The notes under the pieces were generated by a model. It searched no databases, had not been told where the DNA came from, and saw only the letters and a list, made by a program, of their open reading frames with translations. A stretch of DNA of 64,000 bases from Rhizobacter sp. (GTDB lineage: Bacteria; Pseudomonadota; Gammaproteobacteria; Burkholderiales; Burkholderiaceae_C): the NCBI GenBank assembly GCA_019635355.1, contig JAHBZQ010000001.1, forward strand, positions 4,154,001-4,218,000. The letters are read 5' to 3'. Positions within the stretch are counted from its first letter, which is position 1; every line of letters starts with the position of its first letter. The position numbers were made by a program, and so were the translations under genes. Of the stretch, positions 1-8,479 are shown in pieces.

Positions 1-1059
1 CTCCACCATGTGCTGCTCGCGCCGCTGCAACGAGTGCGAGAGCGAGCGGAAGATCGCCGCCAGGCACACCGCCACCAGGCCCACCAGCAGGCCGACCACG
101 GTGCTCTGGGTGCGCCACTCGCCGAGGAAGGCGTCGTTGTCGACCACCACCGCGGCCACGACGGGGTGGCCTTCGGCCCAGTCGAAGCTGGCGAGGCTGT
201 GCTGCGGGGCGCGCGGCTCGGCGTCCCACGGGGTGGCCACGGGGTAGTCGGGCGTGCCGGGCAGGGGCAGCCGGTCATTGCCGAGCTGGCGATAGTGGCC
301 ATCGGGGCGCAGCCGGTGGCCCAGCAGGCCTTCTTCCGCGGGGGCGCGCACCAGCACCACCCCGTCGTCGCGCAGCAGCGTGACCGTCACCGGGTGACCC
401 TCGCCGGCGGACTGCCCGAAGGCGCGCTGCCCGCGCACCTGGTCGTAAAAGCGCGAGAAGTAGCGGCTGGCCAGGCCCACCAGTACCACGCCGAGGAAGT
501 CGCCCGAGCGGCTTTCGAGGCGGCGCGCGAGGTAGAACGTCCAGTCGCCACGCGAGCGGTTCTGCACCGCTCCCGCAATGAAGGCTTTGCCGTAACCGGC
601 GCTGGCCACCGTGAAGGACTCGCGGTCGCGGATCTGGATGGCCGGCGCCGGGAACTGGCGCGAGTACGTCACGAGCTGCCCCTCGGCATCGAAGATCGAG
701 ATCACGTCGAGGACCGACAGACTTTCGGTGCGGGCGCGCAGCCGCTCGTGCGCCGCGCGGCTCCCGAGGGCGGCGTGCAGGTCGGCGGCGTCGCGCGGTG
801 CGGCGGCGGCGATTTCGGTGGCCAGCGAGTCGACCACGTAGCGGGCGGCATCCAGGGCCTGCGCGGCGTGGGCCGAGATGGCCACGGCCCGGTTGTCGGC
901 GTGTTGCTGCGCCGAGGCTTCCGCCGCCTGCCGCAGCCGCCAGATTGACAAGCCGCCCGCCAGCAGCACGCCCGTGACCAGCAGCACGCCGAGCGCGGCC
1001 GTGGCGCGGCTCGTGGCGTCGATGCCGCGAAAGACGAGCAGGACGGATCGGCGGGGCAT
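1..1059 (-). CDS. Membrane sensor protein with periplasmic Cache-type domain, N-terminal part only
   Basis: The gene runs off the left edge of the window, so only the first 353 codons are visible. It starts at an ATG at 1059 behind a clear AGGAGG ribosome binding site. The protein has a membrane helix at about residues 14-35, then a long region expected to be periplasmic whose pattern (AISAHAAQALDAARYVVDSL, then IRDRESFTVA and a YxxR-like stretch) is that of double-Cache ligand-binding domains, and a second membrane helix near residues 325-345. Such proteins usually continue into a GGDEF, histidine kinase or chemotaxis output domain, which lies outside the window. The reading as a Cache sensor rests on layout and motif style, not on a database match. 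The gene stands alone, downstream of the LysE gene on the same strand. Confidence 0.72.
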   Translation of the reverse strand, partial: MPRRSVLLVFRGIDATSRATAALGVLLVTGVLLAGGLSIWRLRQAAEASAQQHADNRAVAISAHAAQALDAARYVVDSLATEIAAAAPRDAADLHAALGSRAAHERLRARTESLSVLDVISIFDAEGQLVTYSRQFPAPAIQIRDRESFTVASAGYGKAFIAGAVQNRSRGDWTFYLARRLESRSGDFLGVVLVGLASRYFSRFYDQVRGQRAFGQSAGEGHPVTVTLLRDDGVVLVRAPAEEGLLGHRLRPDGHYRQLGNDRLPLPGTPDYPVATPWDAEPRAPQHSLASFDWAEGHPVVAAVVVDNDAFLGEWRTQSTVVGLLVGLVAVCLAAIFRSLSHSLQRREQHMVE

Positions 1060-1130
1060 GGGCTTCCTCCTGTCCGCTTCCAGGCGAAGCGAACAGGGAA
1101 ACGGGGCAAACGGCTCGCCCGGTGTTCTGC

Positions 1131-1757
1131 CTAGCGGCCCGACACCAGCCGCAGGCCGAGGGCGATGAACACCGTGCCGGCCAGGCGGTCGAGCCATTGC
1201 CCGGCGCGCGGCGTGCGGTTGAGCCAGGCGCCCACGCTGCCCGAGAAGTAGCCGAGCAGGCTGAAGAGCAGCGCCGCCTGCAGCGTGAAGACGAGGCCCA
1301 GCAGCGCGAGCTGCCCTTCCACCGCCCCTTGTGCAGGCACCACGAACTGCGGCAGGAACGACAGGAAGAAGAGCACCACCTTCGGGTTGATGGCATTGGC
1401 GAGCAGCCCCTTGAGGAACAGCCGCGTCAGCGACGTCGACTCGGCCGCCGACGGCCCCACGCGGCCGATGCCGGCGCTGCGCAGCGCGCCGATGCCCAGC
1501 CACACGAGGTAGCCGCCGCCGAGCCAGCGCAGCAGCGTGAAGGCGGTGGGCGACGCGGCCACCAGGGCGCTCACGCCCACCACCGCGAGCACGGTGTGGC
1601 TCAGGCAGCCGATGGCGCAGCCGAGGCCGAAGGCGATGCCGGGGCGGCGCCCGCGCGACATGCCGATGCTCAGCACCATCAGGTTGTCGGGCCCCGGCGT
1701 CGCGGTGAGCAGCACCGCGGCGAGGAGGAACGCGAAGGTCTGGGCGGTGGTGAGCAT
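1131..1757 (-). CDS. LysE/RhtB family amino-acid exporter
   Basis: A 208-residue inner-membrane protein with five to six hydrophobic segments. The N-terminal pattern LLTATPGPDNLMVLSIG is the LysE/RhtB signature (ATPGP), and the length is typical for the family, which exports amino acids such as lysine, threonine, homoserine or leucine. The start is the ATG at 1757; reading further upstream in frame would run into the EamA gene. It follows the EamA gene with a 38-base gap on the same strand, so both exporters may be cotranscribed. The substrate cannot be told from the sequence. Confidence 0.9.
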   Translation of the reverse strand: MLTTAQTFAFLLAAVLLTATPGPDNLMVLSIGMSRGRRPGIAFGLGCAIGCLSHTVLAVVGVSALVAASPTAFTLLRWLGGGYLVWLGIGALRSAGIGRVGPSAAESTSLTRLFLKGLLANAINPKVVLFFLSFLPQFVVPAQGAVEGQLALLGLVFTLQAALLFSLLGYFSGSVGAWLNRTPRAGQWLDRLAGTVFIALGLRLVSGR

Positions 1758-1795
1758 CGCGCGATCGTAGCGGCGCGGTCGCAACCGCGCCGCAC

Positions 1796-2713
1796 TCAGG
1801 CCCGCTTCGACGACGCCAGCGTCACCCCGGCCATCACGAGCACCGTGCCCACGAGCAGCGTGAGCGTGAAGGGCTCGCCGAGCACCCACACGCCCATCGC
1901 GATGGTCGACACCGGGCCCACCATGCCCACCTGTGCCGCCAGGGCCGAGCCGATGCGCTCGATGGCCATCATCACCATCAGGATGGGCGCCACGGTGCAG
2001 GCCAGCGCGTTGAGCACCGACCACCAGAGCACCGGCTCGGGCACCACCAGCGCCCCGAGCGGCCGCACCGCCACGAAATGCAGCAGGCAGAACACGCAGG
2101 CCGCGCTCGACGCGAGCCCGGTGAGCCGCAGCGCCCCCACACGCTGCACGAGCTCGCCGCTGGCGATGAGGTAGATCGAGTAGCACACGGCGCTTGCGAA
2201 CACGAGCGCCGCGCCGAGCGCGATGTGCTCGCCTTCGGCGCGCCACTCGCGGCCGAAGACGAGGGCCGTGCCGGCATAGCTCACCGCTGCCGCCACCCAC
2301 TGGCGGCGCGTGACCGGCTTCTTCACCCACAGCACCGACAGCGCCATCACGATGGTCGGGCCGAGGTAGAGGATGAGCCGCTCCAGGCCCGCGCTCACGA
2401 ACATGAGGCCGTAGAAGTCGAGCATGCTCGACGCGTAGTAGCCCGTGAAGCCCAGGCCCAGCACGGCCAGCCCGTCGCGGCGTGACAGCGATGCCTTGCC
2501 GCGCCCGGCCCAGAGCGCCATCGCGAGGAACATCGGCAGCGCGATCAGCATGCGCCAGGCCACCACCGTCACCGCGTCGACCCCATGCTGGTACATCAGC
2601 TTGGCGAGGATGGCCTTGCCCGAGAAGCCGATGGCGCCGGCCAGTGCGAGGGCGATGCCCAGGCCGGAAGCCGGCGCGGCGGTGAAGGTGGGAAGGGCGG
2701 TGCGGGTGTTCAT
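1796..2713 (-). CDS. EamA/DMT family transporter
   Basis: A hydrophobic protein of 305 residues with about ten membrane segments arranged as two five-helix repeats, the layout of the drug/metabolite (EamA, formerly DUF6) superfamily. The second repeat ends with the usual GEPFTLTLLVGTVLVMAGV pattern. These inner-membrane carriers export metabolites or amino acids. I chose the ATG at 2713; a GTG at 2734 would add seven residues. The gene is divergent from a LysR regulator, and an inverted repeat lies between them, so the regulator may control this transporter. The substrate is unknown. Confidence 0.88.
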   Translation of the reverse strand: MNTRTALPTFTAAPASGLGIALALAGAIGFSGKAILAKLMYQHGVDAVTVVAWRMLIALPMFLAMALWAGRGKASLSRRDGLAVLGLGFTGYYASSMLDFYGLMFVSAGLERLILYLGPTIVMALSVLWVKKPVTRRQWVAAAVSYAGTALVFGREWRAEGEHIALGAALVFASAVCYSIYLIASGELVQRVGALRLTGLASSAACVFCLLHFVAVRPLGALVVPEPVLWWSVLNALACTVAPILMVMMAIERIGSALAAQVGMVGPVSTIAMGVWVLGEPFTLTLLVGTVLVMAGVTLASSKRA

Positions 2714-2752
2714 GGCCGCCCACTGTCGTGTCACAGGATCGTTCTGTAAATT

Positions 2753-2767
2753 CGTTCCTCAGGAACG
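2753..2767. promoter_or_regulatory. Perfect inverted repeat between EamA and LysR genes, candidate LysR operator
   Basis: The sequence CGTTCCTCAGGAACG is a palindrome of two 6-base arms around TCA. It lies 19 bases before the LysR start and 39 bases from the EamA start. LysR-type regulators usually bind interrupted palindromes of the T-N11-A type in such divergent spacers, so autoregulation and control of the exporter are plausible. Confidence 0.5.
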
Positions 2768-2785
2768 TTTCCATACGCCAAACCT

Positions 2786-3730
2786 ATGATCAATTTCCGA
2801 CTCGTGCGACACCTGTGGCTCTTTCTCGCGGTGGCCGAGGAGCAGAACTTCGGGCGCGCCGCCCGGCGGCTCGGCATGTCGCAGCCGCCGCTCACCGAGC
2901 AGATCCAGGTGCTGGAGCAGGCGCTGAAGGTGAAGCTCTTCGAGCGCTCGCGGCGCGGCGCCCAGCTCACGCACGTGGGCCGCGCCATCCTGCCGGCAGT
3001 GCGCAAGTTCGCCGACCAGCTGGAGCACCTCGAAGTGGCCGTGCGCGAGGCGGTGAGCGGCCAGTCGGGCACGCTCACCATCGGCGCCATCTCGTCGGCG
3101 CTGCTCGAAGTGGTGCCGCCGCTCCTGGAGCGGCTGCGGGCGCAGCGACCCGACCTCAGCGTCTCGGTGCGCGAGATCGACAGCGCCGAGGCCCTGCCCG
3201 CGCTGCACGCCGGTGACATCGACCTCGCATTCGCGCGCCTCCAGCCCGAGCCGCACGACGCCATCGAGACCTTGCCAATGGCGCGTGACCGGCTGTCGGT
3301 CGCGCTGCCCAGCTCGCACCCGATGGCGAAGCGGCGGCAGATCAAGCTCGCCTCGCTGTCGGAGGAGGTGTTCGTGATGTTCGAGCGGCGGCTGAGCCCG
3401 GTCTACTTCGACAGCATCATCGCGGCCTGCCAGGCGCAGGGCTTTTCGCCGCGCATCCTGCGCGAGGTGCGCAGCGTGACCACGCAGGTGGCCTTCGTGG
3501 GCTGCAACCAGGGCATTGCGCTCGTGCCGTCGGACATGCATGCGCTCGCGCCGGCCAACGTCACGCTGCGCCCGCTGGTCGAGCGCATCGACACCGTGGC
3601 CACCGCCGCCGCGTGGAACACCACGCGCATGACGCCGGCGCTGCAGGTGGCGGTCGACGTGATCCGGGCCGCGCCGATCAGAGCCGGGAGAGCACGTGCC
3701 GCACCGCGTCGTAGCCCACGGGCTTCGTGA
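2786..3730 (+). CDS. LysR family transcriptional regulator
   Basis: A 314-residue protein with the LysR winged helix-turn-helix at residues 1-62 (FGRAARRLGMSQPPLTEQI, then LEQALKVKLFERSRRG) and a periplasmic-binding-protein-like effector domain from about residue 90 to 300. The ATG at 2786 is the start that gives the normal N-terminus. The last 53 bases overlap the 3' end of the convergent histidine kinase gene. The C-terminal tail (about 20 Arg/Ala-rich residues) runs through the kinase coding sequence and looks like read-through into antisense sequence. Its most likely target is the divergent EamA gene, and possibly LysE. Confidence 0.9.
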   Translation: MINFRLVRHLWLFLAVAEEQNFGRAARRLGMSQPPLTEQIQVLEQALKVKLFERSRRGAQLTHVGRAILPAVRKFADQLEHLEVAVREAVSGQSGTLTIGAISSALLEVVPPLLERLRAQRPDLSVSVREIDSAEALPALHAGDIDLAFARLQPEPHDAIETLPMARDRLSVALPSSHPMAKRRQIKLASLSEEVFVMFERRLSPVYFDSIIAACQAQGFSPRILREVRSVTTQVAFVGCNQGIALVPSDMHALAPANVTLRPLVERIDTVATAAAWNTTRMTPALQVAVDVIRAAPIRAGRARAAPRRSPRAS

Positions 3731-5243
3731 GGTGCAAGTCGAAGCCGGCGTCGAGCGAGCGGCGCTGGTCTTCGCGGGCGCCGCGGCCGGTGACGGCGAT
3801 CAGCAGGGCCGGCGCGTGCCGCGGGTCGCGCCGCAGCGCGGCGGCCACTTCGTAGCCGTTCATGCCGGGCATCTCGATGTCGCAGAAGACGGCCTGCGGC
3901 ATGAAGTCGGACGCTTCCTTCAGCCCAGCTCGGCCGTTGTAGGCGCGGTGCGTGTCGTGGCCGTGTGCTTCGAGCAGCATCGAGAGTGTCTCGGCCGCAT
4001 CTCGGTTGTCGTCGATCACCAGCACGCGCAGGCGCTTCTCGGCGCTGGCGCCGGGCCCCTCGCCTTCGGTTCGGGTGTCTTCCGTGGCCACCTTTTCGAG
4101 CGCAGGCATGCGCAGGGTGAAACGCGAGCCCTGGTCGGCGCCGGCGCTGTGCGCCTGCACCGAGCCCCCGTGCAGCTCCATCAGCCGGCGCACCAGCGCG
4201 AGGCCGATGCCCAGGCCGCCCTGCGCGCGGTCGAGCGTGCGGTTGACCTGCGCGAACATGTCGAACACCTGGGTGAGCATGTTGTCGGGGATGCCCACGC
4301 CGTTGTCTTCGACGATCACTTCCACGTGCCCGTCGTCGTGCCGCATGCGCACGTCGATGTGCCCACCGTCGGGGGTGTACTTGGCGGCGTTGTTGACAAG
4401 GTTGCTCACCACCTGCGCCAGCCGCGCCGGGTCGCCGTAGACCCACACCGGCTGGTCGGTGAGGCTGACCGCGAGCGTGTGCCGGGCCGCGTCGACCATC
4501 GGCTGGCTGCCTTCCAGGCCCACGCGGATCACCTGGCGCACGTCGGTGCGCTCCTTGTGCAGCACCACCTTGCCGGTGGAGATGCGCGAGATCTCGAGCA
4601 GCTCGTCGATGAGCTTGACCATCTGCACCATCTGACGGTCCATGATCTCGTAGAGGCGGCGGGTCTGCGCATCGGCGCCCGGTGTCTTCGAGAGGATCTG
4701 GATGCCGGTGCGAATGGGCGCCAGCGGGTTGCGCAGCTCGTGCGCCAGCGTGGCGAGGAATTCGTCTTTGCGCTGGTCGGCCTCCACGAGGGCCTGCTCC
4801 GCACGCTGTTGCTGCTCGATCTGATCGCGGATGCGGTACTGGTGGCGCCGGTCGCGCAGCGCCGACTGCACCGCGCTGATCATCGAGCGCGTGGAGACCG
4901 GCCGGTCGAGCACGGTCACGTTGTCGAGCGAGGCGAGCATGCGGTTGCCGGCCGGCGAGGCGCCGTGCTCGCGCACCAGCACCACCACCGGCAGGTGTGA
5001 CCACGCCGGCTGCCCGTCGAGCGTGCTCACCAGGGCGGGCATGTCGGGCTGCGAGAGCGCCGCGTCGGTGAACAGCAGGGCGCCCGCGCCGCGCCCGATC
5101 TCGGCCATGAGCGCAGGCAGGCCGTCGCACACGCAACAGGCGATGCCCTGTCGCTCGAGCAGGCCTTGCGTGACCTCGCCGTCGCGCCGCGTCACCGGCA
5201 CGACGAGCACACGTTCGTCGAGTCGGAGGTCGTCAGAGGGCAT
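3678..5243 (-). CDS. Hybrid sensor histidine kinase with N- and C-terminal receiver modules, partner of KaiC-like ATPase
   Basis: The protein has 521 residues. Residues 1-130 look like a receiver-like fold (D60 in LLFTDAAL) and are followed by a coiled linker, a HisKA dimerisation domain with the phospho-accepting H168 (LAHELRNP), an ATP-binding domain with N285, DNGVGIP at 313-319 and GGLGIGLAL at 342-350, and a C-terminal receiver with D455 (FCDIEMPG) and K507. There is no membrane segment, so it is a cytoplasmic kinase. The start is the ATG at 5243, which lies inside the end of the KaiC-like gene (11-base overlap, ATGCCCTCTGA), a sign of translational coupling. A longer reading from an upstream codon would add 19 implausible residues. 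KaiC-like proteins in non-cyanobacteria are often paired with such kinases. Confidence 0.92.
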   Translation of the reverse strand: MPSDDLRLDERVLVVPVTRRDGEVTQGLLERQGIACCVCDGLPALMAEIGRGAGALLFTDAALSQPDMPALVSTLDGQPAWSHLPVVVLVREHGASPAGNRMLASLDNVTVLDRPVSTRSMISAVQSALRDRRHQYRIRDQIEQQQRAEQALVEADQRKDEFLATLAHELRNPLAPIRTGIQILSKTPGADAQTRRLYEIMDRQMVQMVKLIDELLEISRISTGKVVLHKERTDVRQVIRVGLEGSQPMVDAARHTLAVSLTDQPVWVYGDPARLAQVVSNLVNNAAKYTPDGGHIDVRMRHDDGHVEVIVEDNGVGIPDNMLTQVFDMFAQVNRTLDRAQGGLGIGLALVRRLMELHGGSVQAHSAGADQGSRFTLRMPALEKVATEDTRTEGEGPGASAEKRLRVLVIDDNRDAAETLSMLLEAHGHDTHRAYNGRAGLKEASDFMPQAVFCDIEMPGMNGYEVAAALRRDPRHAPALLIAVTGRGAREDQRRSLDAGFDLHLTKPVGYDAVRHVLSRL

Positions 5244-6744
5244 CGGTCCGGCTCGGCGCCGGCTGCTCGCCGCTGTCCGATTGCACTTCGGTGGGAACAC
5301 CCGTCAGCACGCCGCGCAGGTGCATCAGCGGCTCGCTCAGGTGCACGCCGTCGGCGTCGAACCACAGGCGCCGGATCGACTCTTCATGGCGTCCGCTGCG
5401 CTTCTTCACCACCGAGATCGCTTTTCTCACCGCGCCGTCGTGTTCGTACATGCGCAGCACCACCACCGCGTCGGCGAGGTAGCTCGCGTCGATGGGCGAG
5501 CGCATCGGCCCGAGCATGCCGCTCTGCGCCGCCACGAGGAAGGTGACCACGCCGTGGTTGTTGAGGTAGGCCAGCAGCTCGTGCAGCTGCGCGGTGAGGA
5601 ACTTGTCTTCCGGCAAGGCGTTGAGGTAGCCGTTGAGGCTGTCGATCACCACCACGCGGGCCCCCTCGGCTTCAACGGCGTGCCGCACGCGGTGCGCGAA
5701 TTCGCCGGGCGAGATCTCGGCGGGGTCGATCTGCCGCACCGAGATCTGCCCGGCTCCCGGGCCTTCGTCCACGGGCATGCCCAGCCCCTCCGCCCGGTCG
5801 AAGAGGATGGCCTTGGCTTCCTCGAAGCTGAAGATGGCCGCGTGGTCGCCGCGCTTCGCCGCCGCGTGGGCGTACTGCAAAGCGATGGTCGACTTGCCCG
5901 AGCCGGGCGGGCCCACGAGCAGGGTGGTGGTGCCGCGGTCGATGCCACCGCCCAGCAGCGCGTCGAGGCTTGGCAGGCCGCTCGGCACGGTCTCGCGCGG
6001 GTAGTTGGAGCCGTGCTCCGCGGCCGACAACCGCGGGAAGACGGTGAGCCCGCCCTGGCCGATGATGAAGTCGTGCACGCCGCTGCGGAAATCGCTGCCG
6101 CGGAACTTCACCACCCGCAATTGCCGCAAGGTGCGGCCATAGGCAGGTGTCTGCGAGTCGAGCGAGATCACGCCGTGGGCGATGCTCTGCAGCTGCATGT
6201 CGGCGCCTTCGGAGGTGCGGTCGTCGAGCAGCAGCACGCTGCAGTTGTAGGCGCCCAGGAATTGCTTGATGCCGAGGATCTGGCGCCGGTAGCGCAGCGA
6301 GCTCTGGGCCAGCAGCCGGAGCTCGGAGAGCGAGTCCAACACCACGCGGCGCGGCTTGAGCTCCTCGACCTTGTCGAGCGCGCGGCGGGTGGTGGCGCTG
6401 AGTTCCACCTCGGAGGGGTGGTACATGGTGAGCTCGTTGTCGGCGCCGACCTGCATGTCGTCGGCCAGCAGCTCCAGGATCTCGATGCCGTCGAGCGACC
6501 AGCCGTGCGAGCGGGCGTTGGCGATCAGCTCATGGCGTGTTTCCGACAGCGTGATGTAGAGGCAGCGCTCGCCCTGGCGCACGCCTTCGAGCAGGTATTG
6601 CAGCGCGAGGGTGGTCTTGCCGGCCCCGGGGTTGCCGTCGATGAGGTAGATGCGGGCGTCGACCAGGCCGCCGTGGAGGATCTGGTCGAGGCCTGCGATG
6701 CCGGTGGTGGCGCGCTGGATGGGGGTTTGTGGATGTTCTGGCAT
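5233..6744 (-). CDS. KaiC-like double-domain RecA-fold ATPase
   Basis: A 503-residue protein made of two RecA/KaiC ATPase domains. Domain 1 has Walker A GNPGAGKT at residues 37-44 and Walker B RVVLDS at 133-138. Domain 2 has Walker A GPPGSGKS at 278-285, the FEE catalytic glutamates near 308-309 and Walker B VVVIDS at 364-369. This is the CI-CII layout and length of cyanobacterial KaiC, but no kaiA or kaiB lies nearby and I do not see the paired Ser-Thr phosphorylation site of the clock protein. Proteobacterial homologues are thought to act in stress or light signalling through a partner kinase. Here the partner is the overlapping hybrid histidine kinase. Confidence 0.92.
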   Translation of the reverse strand: MPEHPQTPIQRATTGIAGLDQILHGGLVDARIYLIDGNPGAGKTTLALQYLLEGVRQGERCLYITLSETRHELIANARSHGWSLDGIEILELLADDMQVGADNELTMYHPSEVELSATTRRALDKVEELKPRRVVLDSLSELRLLAQSSLRYRRQILGIKQFLGAYNCSVLLLDDRTSEGADMQLQSIAHGVISLDSQTPAYGRTLRQLRVVKFRGSDFRSGVHDFIIGQGGLTVFPRLSAAEHGSNYPRETVPSGLPSLDALLGGGIDRGTTTLLVGPPGSGKSTIALQYAHAAAKRGDHAAIFSFEEAKAILFDRAEGLGMPVDEGPGAGQISVRQIDPAEISPGEFAHRVRHAVEAEGARVVVIDSLNGYLNALPEDKFLTAQLHELLAYLNNHGVVTFLVAAQSGMLGPMRSPIDASYLADAVVVLRMYEHDGAVRKAISVVKKRSGRHEESIRRLWFDADGVHLSEPLMHLRGVLTGVPTEVQSDSGEQPAPSRTDAL

Positions 6745-6819
6745 GGGCGTGCTCCGCCGGGCCCGCAGCCCGGTCTGCTCTGTGTCACCCCCTGCGGCAA
6801 GCGGCGTTCCCGCCCGCCC

Positions 6820-7305
6820 TCACAGCCTGCCGACGCAGCCCGCCACCCCGCACCGGCAACGCAGGCGGCCCTGGTGGTGCGTCTCGCCGTAGTTCACCGT
6901 CAGCTCGTCGCCGGGCGCGATGTCGCGCAGCGCATAGAACTCCACGCGCCCCTGGTTGAGCTTGAGCGTGGCGTTGGGCCGGCAGGAATGGTTGATGAAG
7001 CGCAGCGCGTCGGTCGAGCGCGAGGCGTCGATCGCCCGCCGTGCCGACACCGCGATCATCATGATGCGGGCCTGGCCGCGGCTGCGCGCCGCCGCTTCCT
7101 GCAGGCTCACCGGCTCGCCGCGCACCTCGCCGATCTTGCGCCGCGCCGGGATGGGCTCGGCGGCAAACACGCCCTGGCCGTCGATCGTGCTCGGGCCCAC
7201 CGTCAGCTTGAACTTCTGCGGGTCGGCCGGCACGCCGCGCGGGCGCGCTGGGGCGGCGGGTGGCACTTCGGCGGCTTCGGGTGCGAGGACGGTGAGGCGG
7301 GGCAT
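6820..7305 (-). CDS. SET domain-containing protein-lysine methyltransferase
   Basis: A 161-residue cytoplasmic protein. The SET core spans about residues 33-142, with the GQGVFA motif near 43, the cofactor-binding RFINHSC motif ending at C108 and the ELTVNYGE motif with the conserved tyrosine Y139. It ends in a post-SET cysteine cluster (C150, C152, C157). SET proteins transfer methyl groups from S-adenosylmethionine to lysine. The bacterial target is unknown. It is divergent from the formaldehyde dehydrogenase gene with only 52 bases between the start codons. A functional link to formaldehyde chemistry is possible but not shown. Confidence 0.88.
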   Translation of the reverse strand: MPRLTVLAPEAAEVPPAAPARPRGVPADPQKFKLTVGPSTIDGQGVFAAEPIPARRKIGEVRGEPVSLQEAAARSRGQARIMMIAVSARRAIDASRSTDALRFINHSCRPNATLKLNQGRVEFYALRDIAPGDELTVNYGETHHQGRLRCRCGVAGCVGRL

Positions 7306-7357
7306 GGCGCGATTTTCGTGCGGGGCTGGCTAAGATGAATCTTTCAGGAGAACCCAC

Positions 7358-8467
7358 ATGAAATCACGCGCCGCCGTGGCCTTTGCAGCAGGCCAACCCT
7401 TGCAAGTCGTCGAGATCGACGTCGCCCCGCCGAAGAAGGGTGAGGTGCTCGTCCGCATCACCCACACCGGCGTGTGCCACACCGATGCGTTCACGCTCTC
7501 GGGCGACGACCCCGAGGGCCTCTTCCCCGTGGTGCTGGGCCATGAAGGCGCGGGCATCGTGGTCGAGGTGGGCGAGGGCGTGACGAGCGTGGTGCCCGGC
7601 GACCACGTGATCCCGCTCTACACCGCCGAGTGCGGCGAGTGCCTCTTCTGCAAGAGCGGCAAGACCAACCTGTGCGTCTCGGTGCGCGCCACGCAGGGCA
7701 AGGGCGTGATGCCCGACGGCACGTCGCGCTTCTCGTATGAGGGCAAGCCGCTCTACCACTACATGGGCTGCTCGACCTTCAGCGAGTACACCGTGGTGGC
7801 CGAGGTGTCGCTCGCCAAGGTCAACCCGAAGGCCAACCCCGAGCAGGTGTGCCTGCTGGGCTGCGGCGTGACCACCGGGCTGGGTGCGGTGAAGAACACC
7901 GCCAAGGTGCAGCCGGGCGACAGCGTGGCCGTCTTCGGCTTGGGCGGCATCGGCCTGGCGGTGGTGCAGGGCGCGAAGATGGCGAAGGCCGGCCGCATCA
8001 TCGCGATCGACACCAACCCGTCGAAGTTCGACCTCGCCAAGACCTTCGGCGCCACCGACTGCGTGAACCCGAAAGACTTCGACAAACCCATCCAGCAGGT
8101 GATCGTCGAGATGACGGGCTGGGGCGTCGACCATTCCTTCGAGTGCATCGGCAACGTCAACGTGATGCGTGCGGCGCTCGAATGCGCGCACCGCGGCTGG
8201 GGCCAGTCGGTCATCATCGGCGTGGCGGGTGCGGGGCAGGAGATCTCCACTCGGCCGTTCCAGCTCGTCACCGGCCGCCGCTGGCTGGGCACCGCCTTCG
8301 GTGGCGTGAAGGGCCGCAGCCAGCTGCCCGGCATGGTGGAAGACGCGATGGCCGGCACCATCCAGCTCGCGCCCTTCGTCACCCACACCATGCCGCTCAC
8401 CGGCATCAACGAAGCCTTCGACCTGATGCACGAGGGCAAGTCGATCCGCTCGGTGGTTCACTACTGA
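7358..8467 (+). CDS. frmA: S-(hydroxymethyl)glutathione dehydrogenase (class III alcohol dehydrogenase)
   Basis: This 369-residue zinc enzyme oxidises S-hydroxymethylglutathione, the spontaneous adduct of formaldehyde and glutathione, to S-formylglutathione with NAD. Visible hallmarks are the catalytic zinc ligands C40 and H62 (GVCHTDAF and GHEGAG), the structural zinc cysteines at 92, 95, 98 and 106, and the GLGGIGLA NAD-binding loop. Length is normal for the class. AGGAGA lies upstream of the ATG. The S-formylglutathione hydrolase gene follows 12 bases downstream, making the standard two-step formaldehyde detoxification operon. No frmR-type repressor is present. Confidence 0.97.
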   Translation: MKSRAAVAFAAGQPLQVVEIDVAPPKKGEVLVRITHTGVCHTDAFTLSGDDPEGLFPVVLGHEGAGIVVEVGEGVTSVVPGDHVIPLYTAECGECLFCKSGKTNLCVSVRATQGKGVMPDGTSRFSYEGKPLYHYMGCSTFSEYTVVAEVSLAKVNPKANPEQVCLLGCGVTTGLGAVKNTAKVQPGDSVAVFGLGGIGLAVVQGAKMAKAGRIIAIDTNPSKFDLAKTFGATDCVNPKDFDKPIQQVIVEMTGWGVDHSFECIGNVNVMRAALECAHRGWGQSVIIGVAGAGQEISTRPFQLVTGRRWLGTAFGGVKGRSQLPGMVEDAMAGTIQLAPFVTHTMPLTGINEAFDLMHEGKSIRSVVHY

Positions 8468-8479
8468 GAGGCACTTCTG

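Noticed and set aside
2720..2760. A third ECF41 promoter (TGTCACA near 2729)
   Set aside because: TGTCACA is present but CGTC is not found at 16 bases, so the consensus fails.
1757..2774. A minus-strand frame extending LysE upstream through the EamA gene
   Set aside because: The extra part is an out-of-phase copy of EamA; the normal LysE start is at 1757.
3696..7338. Long plus-strand frames opposite the kinase and KaiC-like genes
   Set aside because: They are antisense to clear domains and lack any recognised pattern.
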